Below, one piece after another: positions 1 through 5,590 of a stretch of 16,116 bases of DNA; position 1 is the stretch's first letter, and each line of letters opens with the position of its first letter. The DNA lies in NCBI GenBank assembly GCA_003232965.1, contig QIKG01000070.1, forward strand, positions 1 to 16,116, given 5' to 3'. The position numbers were made by a program, and so were the translations under genes. The stretch comes from Oceanospirillales bacterium. Lineage in GTDB: Bacteria; Pseudomonadota; Gammaproteobacteria; Xanthomonadales; SZUA-36. A model generated the notes under the pieces. It was not told the origin of the DNA, searched no databases, and saw nothing but the letters and a program-made list of their open reading frames with translations.

Positions 1-80
1 TTTAGTTCATAGAGTTTACTAGATAGCATGTTGATATTTTATTTAATATCAAAGAGTTAAGTCTTAAGTAAGTGCCATTC

Positions 81-167
81 TACTCTGACCCCAAATATTG
101 CAAATATTTTACTCTGACCCCAAATATTTTGCCAAATATTTAATATTTTACTCTGACCCCAAATATT
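81..167. repeat. three copies of a 19-bp TACTCTGACCCC repeat
   Basis: The 19-bp word TACTCTGACCCCAAATATT occurs exactly at 81-99, 110-128 and 149-167. The copies are separated by AT-rich spacers (11 and 21 bp) that themselves repeat AAATATT. The irregular spacing argues against a CRISPR array or an iteron set. Similar words are common as dispersed intergenic repeats in marine gammaproteobacteria, often near RAYT transposases; that link is recollection and inference. Confidence 0.8.
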
Positions 168-564
168 TGCTGCCCGTCCCCGGCTGCCATCTTTGTAAGT
201 TTGAATAGGCCAAGGGGTTATATTTAAAACATTCCTAGTATATTGCTGATTTTAGACTATTAAATCTGAGGCCGATAACACATCCAGTGAACAAGCTGTC
301 TGTAGGGTGGTGATGCGCCTGTTCAATGGTTTGTTTGAGCATGGGTCTAAAGACTGCACCCTAATCATTAAATGTACCACTGAAGATAGGCTTGTCTCGA
401 TATCGAATTTCCACCGCATCTCCGAGCTGAACAAAATTTTGAAAATTTTGAGGACAGGCACCCAGGACAAGCATTCCCGATTTTGCCACGAGAGAAAATC
501 TTACATTACCGACAATAGCGTGGGTGAATTTACTGAATCAATCAAATCAATCAAGGACAGGTTG

Positions 565-700
565 TTGGTCAGTATCACACTGACAAACTCTCAATTAATC
601 TAATCGGTGAGTCAATACACTCACCAGCCTGTCAGCAATCTTCAGTTTTTACTCGCAAAATCGGGAATGAGGCTAAAGGGCGCCTGTCCCCGAGGTTGTT
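565..700. repeat. 136-bp tandem repeat, copy 1
   Basis: This unit is repeated almost identically at 716-847. It contains two perfect small hairpins: GTCAGT/ACTGAC (568-573 with 579-584, 5-nt loop) and GGTGAGT/ACTCACC (606-612 with 619-625, 6-nt loop). It ends in a GGGCGCCTGTCCCCG stretch followed by a 13-bp word, CCCGAGGTTGTTA, which is itself tandemly repeated at 689-701 and 702-714. The unit is not coding as far as I can see. Confidence 0.9.
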
Positions 701-715
701 ACCCGAGGTTGTTAG

Positions 716-847
716 TTGGTCAGTATCACACTGACAAACTCTCAATTAATCTAATCGGTGAGTCAATACACTCACCAGCCTGTCAGCAATCTTCAGTTTT
801 TACTCAAAATCGGGAAAGGCTAAAGGGCGCCTGTCCCCGAGGTTGTT
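716..847. repeat. 132-bp tandem repeat, copy 2
   Basis: Second copy of the unit at 565-700, separated from it by 15 bp. It differs mainly by short deletions totalling 4 bp in the segment after TTTTTACTC. Both internal hairpins are kept perfectly. The deletions are not multiples of three, which argues against the frames that run through the repeat being real genes. Confidence 0.9.
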
Positions 848-1043
848 AAGCACAAAGTGTAGTGGTTCTCCAAATTTGGTCCATTCAGTTGGCCGGGTTC
901 CTGTGGTGGTAGGTGAATGCTACGGGGGCCTGAAAAACCCTCCTAGCTCATTTTCCGCTAATAGGTGCAGGTGCCTTCGAGCAGATCCGCATGGGCTTGT
1001 CGCGATGCTGTTCCCTCAACACGAGGGTACTAAATATACTGTT

Positions 1044-1244
1044 TCACCAGGCCTGCTCCTCTGATTGGTCCCGAAGGTAAGTCAATATTTCATCCAGTAT
1101 TGACTAATCACCTATTTCATTGGCCATCATCAATATCAATTTTGCGTTGACCTTGAGGCTTTCATCAGGCGATAACCCCTCGTGCAGATTAATGAGACTG
1201 GAGTAGAAATCATCTGGATTGCTAATAGTAATATCTGCTTTCAT
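1044..1244 (-). pseudogene. DUF2783-family small protein, interrupted by TAG
   Basis: The minus-strand frame reads NPDDFYSSLINLHEGLS, then NAKLILMMANEIGD. This matches my memory of the DUF2783 family (PDxFYxxLIxxHxGL, then LNAxLxLLLANxIGD). After GD a TAG (1104-1106) interrupts the frame. Beyond it the same frame continues SILDEILTYLRDQ to a TGA at 1044-1046, which fits the usual family ending of the IGDxxVLxEAL kind. The chosen start is the ATG at 1242-1244, giving about 66 codons, near the family length; the frame is open farther upstream to a GTG at 1328. No function is established for the family. The oxygenase-type genes that often precede it are absent, so this looks like an orphan remnant. 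A sequencing error at the TAG is possible. Confidence 0.65.
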
Positions 1245-1374
1245 GACGCTAGCATCCAGTTCAGAAAGGATGTTCGGTGGCACGCGAAAGGGCTCTATAG
1301 ACCTTGGAAACCAATCAAGGGCAGCCACATAATCATTTTTGCATCACTATCAAATTTATCATCTAAATCTGGAT

Positions 1375-1404
1375 TTGCGTATACTTATTATCCGAATCTA
1401 AGAT
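1375..1404 (+). promoter_or_regulatory. possible promoter of the [V/I]K-repeat gene
   Basis: TTGCGT (1375-1380) and TAAGAT (1399-1404) are separated by 18 bp, in an AT-rich stretch about 70 bp before the start codon at 1476. The match to sigma-70 boxes is moderate. A TATACT at 1404-1409 is an alternative -10 but is too far from this -35. Confidence 0.3.
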
Positions 1405-1475
1405 ATACTATATGTTTGGTGTTTGGTGTAAAAAATACTACGCTCACCAACCAATAAATATAACAGAGAGAAAAA

Positions 1476-2045
1476 ATGAAATATATTAAAAAGATAATAG
1501 GTTTGCTTATACTAACAAGTTTTACTACTGCCTTTGCCGCACCATATGATGTATGGCATGTTAAGGCCATCGATGAGTCTGGAAAAACTTTGGATATTAA
1601 AGCTTTTGATGCGAATAACTCTCAGAGGCAATATGATGTTAAAGCAATCGTAGAAACGAATATTCAAGGACAGAAAATGTTAGATATTAAAGTTTTAAAT
1701 GACAAAGGCAACCATCATGCGCATACTAAAGTTCTTAAAGGGAAACAATCTACGAGCAATGTTCATGATGTTAAAGGCGTAACAGATAATGGAAAAATAC
1801 TCCATATTAAAGCTGTTATGAATGATGGTACAAAACTTGATATAAAAGCTTTCCGCATTACTAAAAACCAATTTAATATCAAAGCCATTTCACCTACAGG
1901 CAAACGCTATGCAGTCAAAGCTGTTTCACCGACTGGCACTACCTATGACATTAAAGGCATGAAATTTATGGAAAATGACCTTGAAATGGTATTGGGGGAG
2001 CAAAGTATACATGGACATATTAAGGCTATCCCAGCGTGTAAGTAG
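1476..2045 (+). CDS. secreted [V/I]K[A/G/V]-repeat protein (189 aa), unknown function
   Basis: Residues 1-21 form a typical Sec signal peptide: MKYIKK, a hydrophobic core, then AFA-A, with cleavage likely after residue 21 or 22. The rest is built almost entirely of short repeats centred on [V/I]K[A/G/V], usually xDIKA or xxVKA followed by a turn such as SPTGK or DNGK. The central lysines lie at residues 30, 42, 56, 72, 85, 100, 112, 124, 136, 148, 160 and 183. The spacing is exactly 12 residues from 100 to 160 and 12-16 before that. A regular beta-repeat fold (solenoid or hairpin stack) is my inference. There is one cysteine, next to last. An AGAGAG ribosome site precedes the ATG. The stop codon lies inside the start of repeat R1. 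No function can be assigned; the neighbouring secreted toxin candidate suggests an exported accessory role. Base composition is more AT-rich than the core genes. Confidence 0.85.
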   Translation: MKYIKKIIGLLILTSFTTAFAAPYDVWHVKAIDESGKTLDIKAFDANNSQRQYDVKAIVETNIQGQKMLDIKVLNDKGNHHAHTKVLKGKQSTSNVHDVKGVTDNGKILHIKAVMNDGTKLDIKAFRITKNQFNIKAISPTGKRYAVKAVSPTGTTYDIKGMKFMENDLEMVLGEQSIHGHIKAIPACK

Positions 2046-2118
2046 TTTAAATGCCATATTGCCAGAAAAATCTGAAAACTTAAAGTACTGAACGGCCATT
2101 CGTATGAGGTTCTTAGCC
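2042..2118. repeat. R1 repeat, copy a
   Basis: First of three dispersed copies (others at 3447-3554 and 5036-5145). The shared core runs from GTAGTTTAA through CAGAAAA, CTGAA and CTTAAAG to GAACG, CATTCGTA and TTTAGCC/TCTTAGCC. This copy starts on the stop codon of the repeat-protein gene and diverges from the other two after TCTTAGCC. Confidence 0.85.
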
Positions 2119-2180
2119 TGCCTATCCTTCCCAATTATGGGGTTAATGATAAGCAGTTACACAGTTATTAGTACAGTCCC

Positions 2181-2316
2181 AGATCTTAATAAAAAGTTAC
2201 GGCTAGTAAAACCTTGTGTGGAAGTTTTTGTCAAAACTCTCAAAACTCATGGTAATAATCAGATACAATTGAACGCATTACTAAACTGAAAAGGAATCAT
2301 TATGACCAAATTTATT
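2181..2316. repeat. R2 repeat, copy a: toxin upstream region plus first codons
   Basis: This 136-bp segment recurs at 4790-4923 with a few substitutions and a 9-bp length difference. The difference is explained here by a perfect 9-bp tandem duplication, TCAAAACTC at 2231-2239 and 2240-2248. The repeat covers the toxin gene's ribosome site (AAGGA, 2291-2295) and its first five codons. A plus-strand frame ending at the stop just before the toxin stays open through both copies. I regard that as interesting but unproven coding. Confidence 0.88.
2264..2269 (+). promoter_or_regulatory. candidate -10 box for the toxin gene
   Basis: TACAAT lies about 33 bp before the toxin ATG and is conserved in the second R2 copy (4864-4869). 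No good -35 stands at 17 bp; CAAAAC at 2241-2246 is weak. A TTGTCA (2228-2233) lies farther upstream and its distance differs between the copies. The call is tentative. Confidence 0.3.
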
Positions 2317-3198
2317 CGCTCTGTCCTTATAACATGTAGCGCAACTGCTCTGCTCTCTACCTCATTCGTTCTTCACGCAAGCGACGGGTTTGTCATCACT
2401 ATTGTAGCAGGCGCTGACATGAACTCCTCCAGTGTTGAAGCGACGGGTGAGGTTCAGGAAGTCATAACTGACGATGACCGCAAAACGTTTAACATCGAAG
2501 ATTCAAGCCTGAAAAGTGCTGTCGAAAAATATTTCGGCAAGAAACCCTCTGATGCCTATGTTAAAAGTAATACCCCCTGGGGCGACCTGTATACGAAATA
2601 TAACTGGACTCAAGTACAAAGAGTCACTAAGGTCCACAGTGCAAAAATTCTTGAAATCACTTCAACACCGAGCATCTTGTCCAGCAAAACGCTTAGTAAT
2701 GATAGCAACGTAACAGCAACTTTCAATGCTTCCATCTCTGAGACTGTCAGCAATTCCACTGCGAGTAACTGGAGCGAGGAAGACAGCGTTTCGGTCAGTC
2801 AAGAATTTTCTTATGATGTGAGCTTCCTAGGTTCTGGTGGTGGTGGAAAAACCAGTTTTGACTATACCCACACTTGGGGGCAGGGCGGATCTGAGCAACT
2901 GTCTATAGATGTCGGCTCCGAGGAAGGGATTTCTGTTACCCTCAAGCCAGGCCAGAGTGTGGTTGCAGAATTGAATGCTAGCCGCGGCAAGATGAAAATA
3001 CAAATTGTGTACAAGGTTTATCTCACTGGCACGGTAGCGGTTAACTACAATCCAACATACAAAGGTCACCACTTTTGGGATTTAGGTATTTCAGGCGTCA
3101 TGCAATCTGGCAATATTAGTAACGAGATTCTGGTGACGGAAACTATTGAGCTAGGCTACTACTCGAATGGTGAGGTTGTTCTCGGAAACGTCCAGTAA
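2302..3198 (+). CDS. secreted aerolysin-like beta-pore-forming toxin candidate (298 aa)
   Basis: A signal peptide covers residues 1-26 (MTKFIRS, hydrophobic core, LHA before SDGF). The mature chain has no cysteine. Residues about 135-205 are rich in Ser/Thr with alternating polar and apolar positions around a glycine turn (GSGGGG, 178-182). This is the pattern of the membrane-inserting hairpin in aerolysin/ETX-MTX2-type toxins. The following LKPGQSV (214-220), strand KIQIVYKVYLTGTVAVNY (232-249), KGHHFW (254-259) and C-terminal GYYSNG (285-290) recall the spherulin-2A/ETX-MTX2 group. That is recognition from memory, not a search. Such proteins oligomerise and perforate membranes; the target here is unknown. 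AAGGA lies 6 bp before the ATG. The gene lies between R2a and a strong hairpin, so it is probably monocistronic. The upstream region and first codons are duplicated at 4790-4923. Confidence 0.75.
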   Translation: MTKFIRSVLITCSATALLSTSFVLHASDGFVITIVAGADMNSSSVEATGEVQEVITDDDRKTFNIEDSSLKSAVEKYFGKKPSDAYVKSNTPWGDLYTKYNWTQVQRVTKVHSAKILEITSTPSILSSKTLSNDSNVTATFNASISETVSNSTASNWSEEDSVSVSQEFSYDVSFLGSGGGGKTSFDYTHTWGQGGSEQLSIDVGSEEGISVTLKPGQSVVAELNASRGKMKIQIVYKVYLTGTVAVNYNPTYKGHHFWDLGISGVMQSGNISNEILVTETIELGYYSNGEVVLGNVQ

Positions 3199-3280
3199 AC
3201 CTGAGATAATTCCTGCCTAGTAGGCTAAGGAAAAACGCCCAGTATTGGTGGTTTTATTGACCCCTGAGCAATAGATTCGA

Positions 3281-3310
3281 AACAAAGCCTCGCACTTGCG
3301 AGGCTTTGTT
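3281..3310. terminator. 13-bp perfect hairpin, probable terminator of the toxin gene
   Basis: AACAAAGCCTCGC (3281-3293), loop ACTT, and GCGAGGCTTTGTT (3298-3310) form a perfect 13-bp stem. The GC-rich inner part and A/T-rich outer ends are typical of bidirectional rho-independent terminators, although the trailing T tract is broken (TTTGTTGTATTT). It lies 83 bp after the toxin stop codon. Confidence 0.8.
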
Positions 3311-3699
3311 GTATTTAGAGTGAAAGAAATCAAGCCGCTATGTTGTTTGACGTTTGACCAGAAACTTTAATTCGCTCATTGCAAACCCAATTTGGATACC
3401 AACCGAACGAGACATAACAAAGCGGTACGCAGTGATCCGCGTATATGTAGTTTAATGCCATATTGTCAGAAAAACCTGAAAACTTAAAGTACTGAACGGT
3501 CATTCGTACAGGTTCTTAGCCAGACTATCACGTAATTTGAGCCTATTTAAGTAGCCAGCACCGGATTCATATGCGTTTTACACTAATTTCTCACACTTGG
3601 GGCGATAGGAAACTTACCGGGCCCTTCATGAGATCAGTAAGCAGCTAGTTTTCCGGGCGTGTTCTTTCAGCCAAACAACCCCGTTACTGGTGGAGCCCG
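3311..3699. other. intergenic stretch with repeat R1b, no gene seen
   Basis: Apart from R1b (3447-3554) I see no gene or RNA. The part from about 3555 to 3700 may be the degraded distal end of the adjacent IS91-type remnant, but no end sequence can be recognised. Confidence 0.5.
3447..3554. repeat. R1 repeat, copy b
   Basis: Matches copy c (5036-5145) along its full length, ending ACGTAATTTGAGCCTATTTA, and copy a along the first ~75 bp. All three copies are preceded by a GCGT(A/G)T word followed closely by GTAGTTTAA, so the shared segment may begin about 8 bp earlier. Confidence 0.88.
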
Positions 3700-4150
3700 A
3701 CATTCAAGTAACAAGCTCAAGTCTGTCGGACTTGCTCTGTCATCAAGTGGCCGGGGCATCTTGACTTTGCCCCGCTTTGCGGGCGTTACCTCAGCACGGT
3801 ATTTACTGTTGGGTGCACCAAAAGTAGGCGCTTTAGGCGAACACTCCATGGAAACTGGTTAGGTTCACTCTGGGTTTAGGAATCAAAGTAACCAGTCTGG
3901 AAATGGTCGTTCCTGCGCATCCCTACGCCCACGGCATACCGTACATAATATCTAACGGTTCAAAAATGACATGGGTTGTCCCGTTACGCCAGGGTGTTTT
4001 CAGTTCATAGCGTACCTGACCATTGCGAGTCATAGACAAGCGTTTGGTGGGCATTGCTGGTCTTGCGATGTAACGGCACAGGCGTTCCAGTTTTACACGC
4101 TCACTGGCTTTAGTGACACCCCTGCATGAAGTGAAAAGCCAGCACCTTAC
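3700..4150 (-). pseudogene. IS91-family transposase remnant (C-terminal part)
   Basis: Minus-strand fragments line up with the conserved C-terminal half of IS91-type (Y2) transposases. In order they read FSLHAGV, KLERLCRYIARPAM, KRLSMTRNGQVRYELKTP, GTTHVIFEPLD, then RLVTLIPKPRVNLTSFHGVFA, then PNSKYRAEVTPAKRGK. The pieces fall in different frames. There is a shift after HAGV (near 4130), an extra segment of about 40 bp after EPLD (roughly 3905-3950), and a 22-bp insertion between FHGVFA and PNSKY (about 3818-3840). The N-terminal half carrying the catalytic tyrosines is missing, and sequence after AKRGK is no longer recognisable. The element is dead. It marks old mobile DNA between the toxin gene and the lipoprotein gene. 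Confidence 0.82.
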
Positions 4151-4187
4151 CCAAAGCGGCGCTGTTATTGCCACCTTTGGTTATAGG

Positions 4188-4769
4188 CTAATCGACGCCA
4201 TGCACAACGTTGTCACTTGAGGATGTAGACGAAGAGCTAGTGCTCCCGCTTGATGAGGGCTTCTGTGCTGAGGCAGTTGGCTGCGCCGTCGAATTAGCTG
4301 CCTGACCTAAGGATGCAGTGCCTAGTTCTGTTTGCATCGAGCTGATCGCCTTCATCTCTTCAATGAACATCTTGTAGATTTCCAAGGTTTGATCATGATC
4401 GGTATTTAAATTAAGTGACAACTCGCATGCTCGATACATCATTTCCCGAACGATCAAGACAGCGGGGCTGCGGCCACCAAGCGCGAGCGCTCCCTGAGAA
4501 CTTCCTTCACTAATGCTCTCGTCCGCTGAGGCTGCACCTATACCAAGGCTGCCGCCAATACTTCGGGTGTCCGCGACATCACTCTGGCGGGCAGCACAAT
4601 AGCGTTCGGGGTCCCCGTGAAGCTTAACAATACTCATCTGAATATCCGAGGAACTTGTGATTGTGTTTACAGCTCCTAACGATTCTATTTTCGGTTCTGG
4701 CGGTGTTATGGCACAGGATGTAGACATCAATACGATTACTAAAACTAAGGCTGACCTAAGTGTGCGCAT
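4188..4769 (-). CDS. putative lipoprotein (193 aa), unknown function
   Basis: The N-terminus MRTLRSALVLVIVLMSTSC is a hydrophobic leader ending in Cys-19, a plausible though not ideal lipobox (STSC rather than LxGC). The mature part has a central segment GGRSPAVLIVREMMYRACELSLNLN (about 98-122, written here as the run GGRSPAVLIVREMMYRAC then ELSLNLN). It resembles conserved helical segments in uncharacterised lipoproteins I have seen, of the type GGRxPxVLxxREIMxRACE; no function is known to me. The tail (about 155-187) is a low-complexity Ser/Thr/Ala linker. AGGAA (4775-4779) lies 5 bp before the ATG. The gene diverges from the degenerate toxin start at 4909, with R2b between them. An outer-membrane or periplasmic location is inferred from the leader. 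Confidence 0.75.
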   Translation of the reverse strand: MRTLRSALVLVIVLMSTSCAITPPEPKIESLGAVNTITSSSDIQMSIVKLHGDPERYCAARQSDVADTRSIGGSLGIGAASADESISEGSSQGALALGGRSPAVLIVREMMYRACELSLNLNTDHDQTLEIYKMFIEEMKAISSMQTELGTASLGQAANSTAQPTASAQKPSSSGSTSSSSTSSSDNVVHGVD

Positions 4770-4789
4770 AAATATTCCTAAAGAATTAA

Positions 4790-4923
4790 AGATCCTAATA
4801 AAAAGTTACAGCTAGTAAAATCTTGTGTCGAAGTTTTTGTCAAAACTCATTGTGAGATTCAGATACAATTGAATGCATTACTAAACTAGAAACTGAAAAG
4901 GAATCATTATGACCAAATTTATT
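4790..4923. repeat. R2 repeat, copy b
   Basis: Duplicate of 2181-2316, including the AAGGAATCATT ribosome-site segment and the codons MTKFI. It lacks the 9-bp internal tandem duplication of copy a, and has an extra AGAAACT-like insertion before the ribosome site. It occupies the whole interval between the lipoprotein start and the toxin stub. Confidence 0.88.
4814..4843 (-). promoter_or_regulatory. candidate promoter of the lipoprotein gene
   Basis: On the minus strand a consensus TTGACA (4843-4838) is followed after 18 bp by TTTACT (4819-4814), about 45 bp before the lipoprotein ATG. The same TTGACA is present in R2a (2234-2229), so R2 may act as a divergent promoter region. Confidence 0.45.
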
Positions 4924-4938
4924 GTGGGTGTAAATTAA
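4909..4938 (+). pseudogene. 9-residue stub of a second toxin gene
   Basis: The duplicated start reads MTKFI exactly as in the toxin gene at 2302, with the same ribosome site. It then runs VGVN and stops at TAA (4936-4938). Nothing of the rest of the toxin is recognisable downstream. It is most simply the truncated remains of a second toxin copy, or the end of a duplication that included only its promoter. Confidence 0.7.
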
Positions 4939-5015
4939 ATTATGTAACCCAAACCCCCAGATAGGGTTTTACCAACGCTCCAAGGGCCTCTAAATCCCTC
5001 TTTCTAGCCTTATTG

Positions 5016-5033
5016 GCGTATGCGTATGCGTAT
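5016..5033. repeat. GCGTAT three-copy microrepeat
   Basis: Three consecutive GCGTAT units sit directly at the left edge of R1c. R1a and R1b have single GCGTGT and GCGTAT words in the same position, so the microrepeat is an expansion at the R1 boundary. Confidence 0.75.
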
Positions 5034-5035
5034 AA

Positions 5036-5145
5036 GTAGTTTAAACCCTATATTGCCAGAAAAGCCTGAAGACTTAAAGCACTGAACGACCATTCGTATC
5101 AGGTTTTTAGCCAGACTATCATGTAATTTGAGCCTATTTAAGCAG
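5036..5145. repeat. R1 repeat, copy c
   Basis: Full-length copy matching R1b, ending ATGTAATTTGAGCCTATTTA. It is about 110 bp upstream of the RAYT transposase remnant, which makes mobilisation of R1 by such an enzyme conceivable (inference). Confidence 0.88.
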
Positions 5146-5256
5146 CGAATCAAAGGACAGCCACATAAACAGAACACTCCTACAGTAATTTCAGCAAAAC
5201 CCCAATTCTATTCTCCAACCAGTAAGCCCAAACTAGGCTATCAATTGGAGAACACC

Positions 5257-5460
5257 ATGACCTTACCAAGAAAACAGCTTATTTTCTTCTCAGGTACTCC
5301 CTATTACCACATCATTAGCCGCTGTGTGCGCAGAGCCTTTCTTTGTGGTCATGATTCACACAGCGACCGTTCGTATGAGCACCGGCGAGGGTGGATAGTT
5401 GATAGAGTGGGTCATTTAGCTGATATCTTCAGCAACAGATCGTGGACAGACACATCATGA
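5257..5460 (+). pseudogene. truncated REP-associated tyrosine transposase (RAYT, IS200-like Y1)
   Basis: The frame starts at an ATG with GGAGAA 5 bp upstream and reads MTLPRKQLIFFSGTPYYHII, then SRCVRRAFLCGHD, then SYEHRRGWIVDRVGHLADIF. This is the characteristic N-terminus of RAYT proteins. Intact members then reach the SNHYHLV (HUH) motif and later the catalytic tyrosine. Here the match ends after about 58 residues, inside the first half of the domain, and the frame stops at 5460. The break coincides with a 24-bp direct repeat. The enzyme cannot be active. The frame is also open upstream from a TTG at 5128, but the RAYT homology and ribosome site select 5257. Confidence 0.85.
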
Positions 5461-5483
5461 ACAGATCGTGGACAGACACATCA
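5434..5483. repeat. 24-bp direct repeat at the RAYT break
   Basis: Bases 5434-5457 and 5460-5483 are identical, separated by TG. The unit contains GTGGACAGACACATCA and is followed by CAAATCAATCA, a word that also appears near 541-554 before the tandem repeat. The first copy forms the end of the truncated transposase frame. Confidence 0.9.
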
Positions 5484-5550
5484 AATCAATCAGGGGAAAT
5501 TTAGGGAGTTCAGTCTGAACCCTATTTCATTCATACATGCCAGGTCTTTT

Positions 5551-5559
5551 TGTTACAAT
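5551..5559 (+). promoter_or_regulatory. extended -10 promoter for yaaA
   Basis: TGTTACAAT combines a TGn extension with a TACAAT -10 box. It lies 32 bp before the yaaA ATG. The -35 at 17 bp (TCATAC, 5531-5536) is weak, as is common with extended -10 promoters. Confidence 0.45.
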
Positions 5560-5590
5560 GGGATCTCACCCCCAGAAAGATACTTACACC

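Larger units (their letters stand above)
1..1043. other. gene-free, repeat-rich accessory region
   Basis: No convincing coding sequence is visible here on either strand. The short open frames have no recognisable protein features and run through repeats. The stretch holds an AT-rich 8-bp stem hairpin (31-38 pairing with 45-52, loop TTATTT), three TACTCTGACCCC repeats, and the tandem 136/132-bp repeat. It also holds scattered motifs resembling GGACAGGC or its complement (about 170-182, 448-462, 680-690, 827-837). These look like the interspersed motifs found around REP-associated transposases, an association I infer rather than prove. Bases 850-1043 show nothing I recognise. Confidence 0.6.

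Noticed and set aside
81..167. Three short repeats considered as a CRISPR array or origin iterons
   Set aside because: Spacers are 11 and 21 bp, AT-rich and similar to each other. There are no cas genes, no replication initiator gene and no DnaA-type boxes nearby.
607..849. Open frame running through both units of the 136/132-bp repeat
   Set aside because: The frame consists of the repeated hairpins and GGGCGCC block. The units differ by indels that are not multiples of three, there is no ribosome site, and the translation resembles no protein.
843..1064. Plus-strand frame of 73 codons
   Set aside because: It overlaps the DUF2783 remnant on the other strand and shows no recognisable feature. 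The DUF2783 match is much stronger.
2104..2289. A 61-codon gene upstream of the toxin, as an independent gene
   Set aside because: It is stitched from R1a, a unique segment and R2a. Only the R2 part is conserved in the second copy, and there is no ribosome site; kept only as an observation about R2.
3659..3862. Plus-strand frame of 67 codons over the IS91 remnant
   Set aside because: The opposite strand carries clear transposase peptides (PNSKYRAEVTPAKRGK), so this frame is a shadow.
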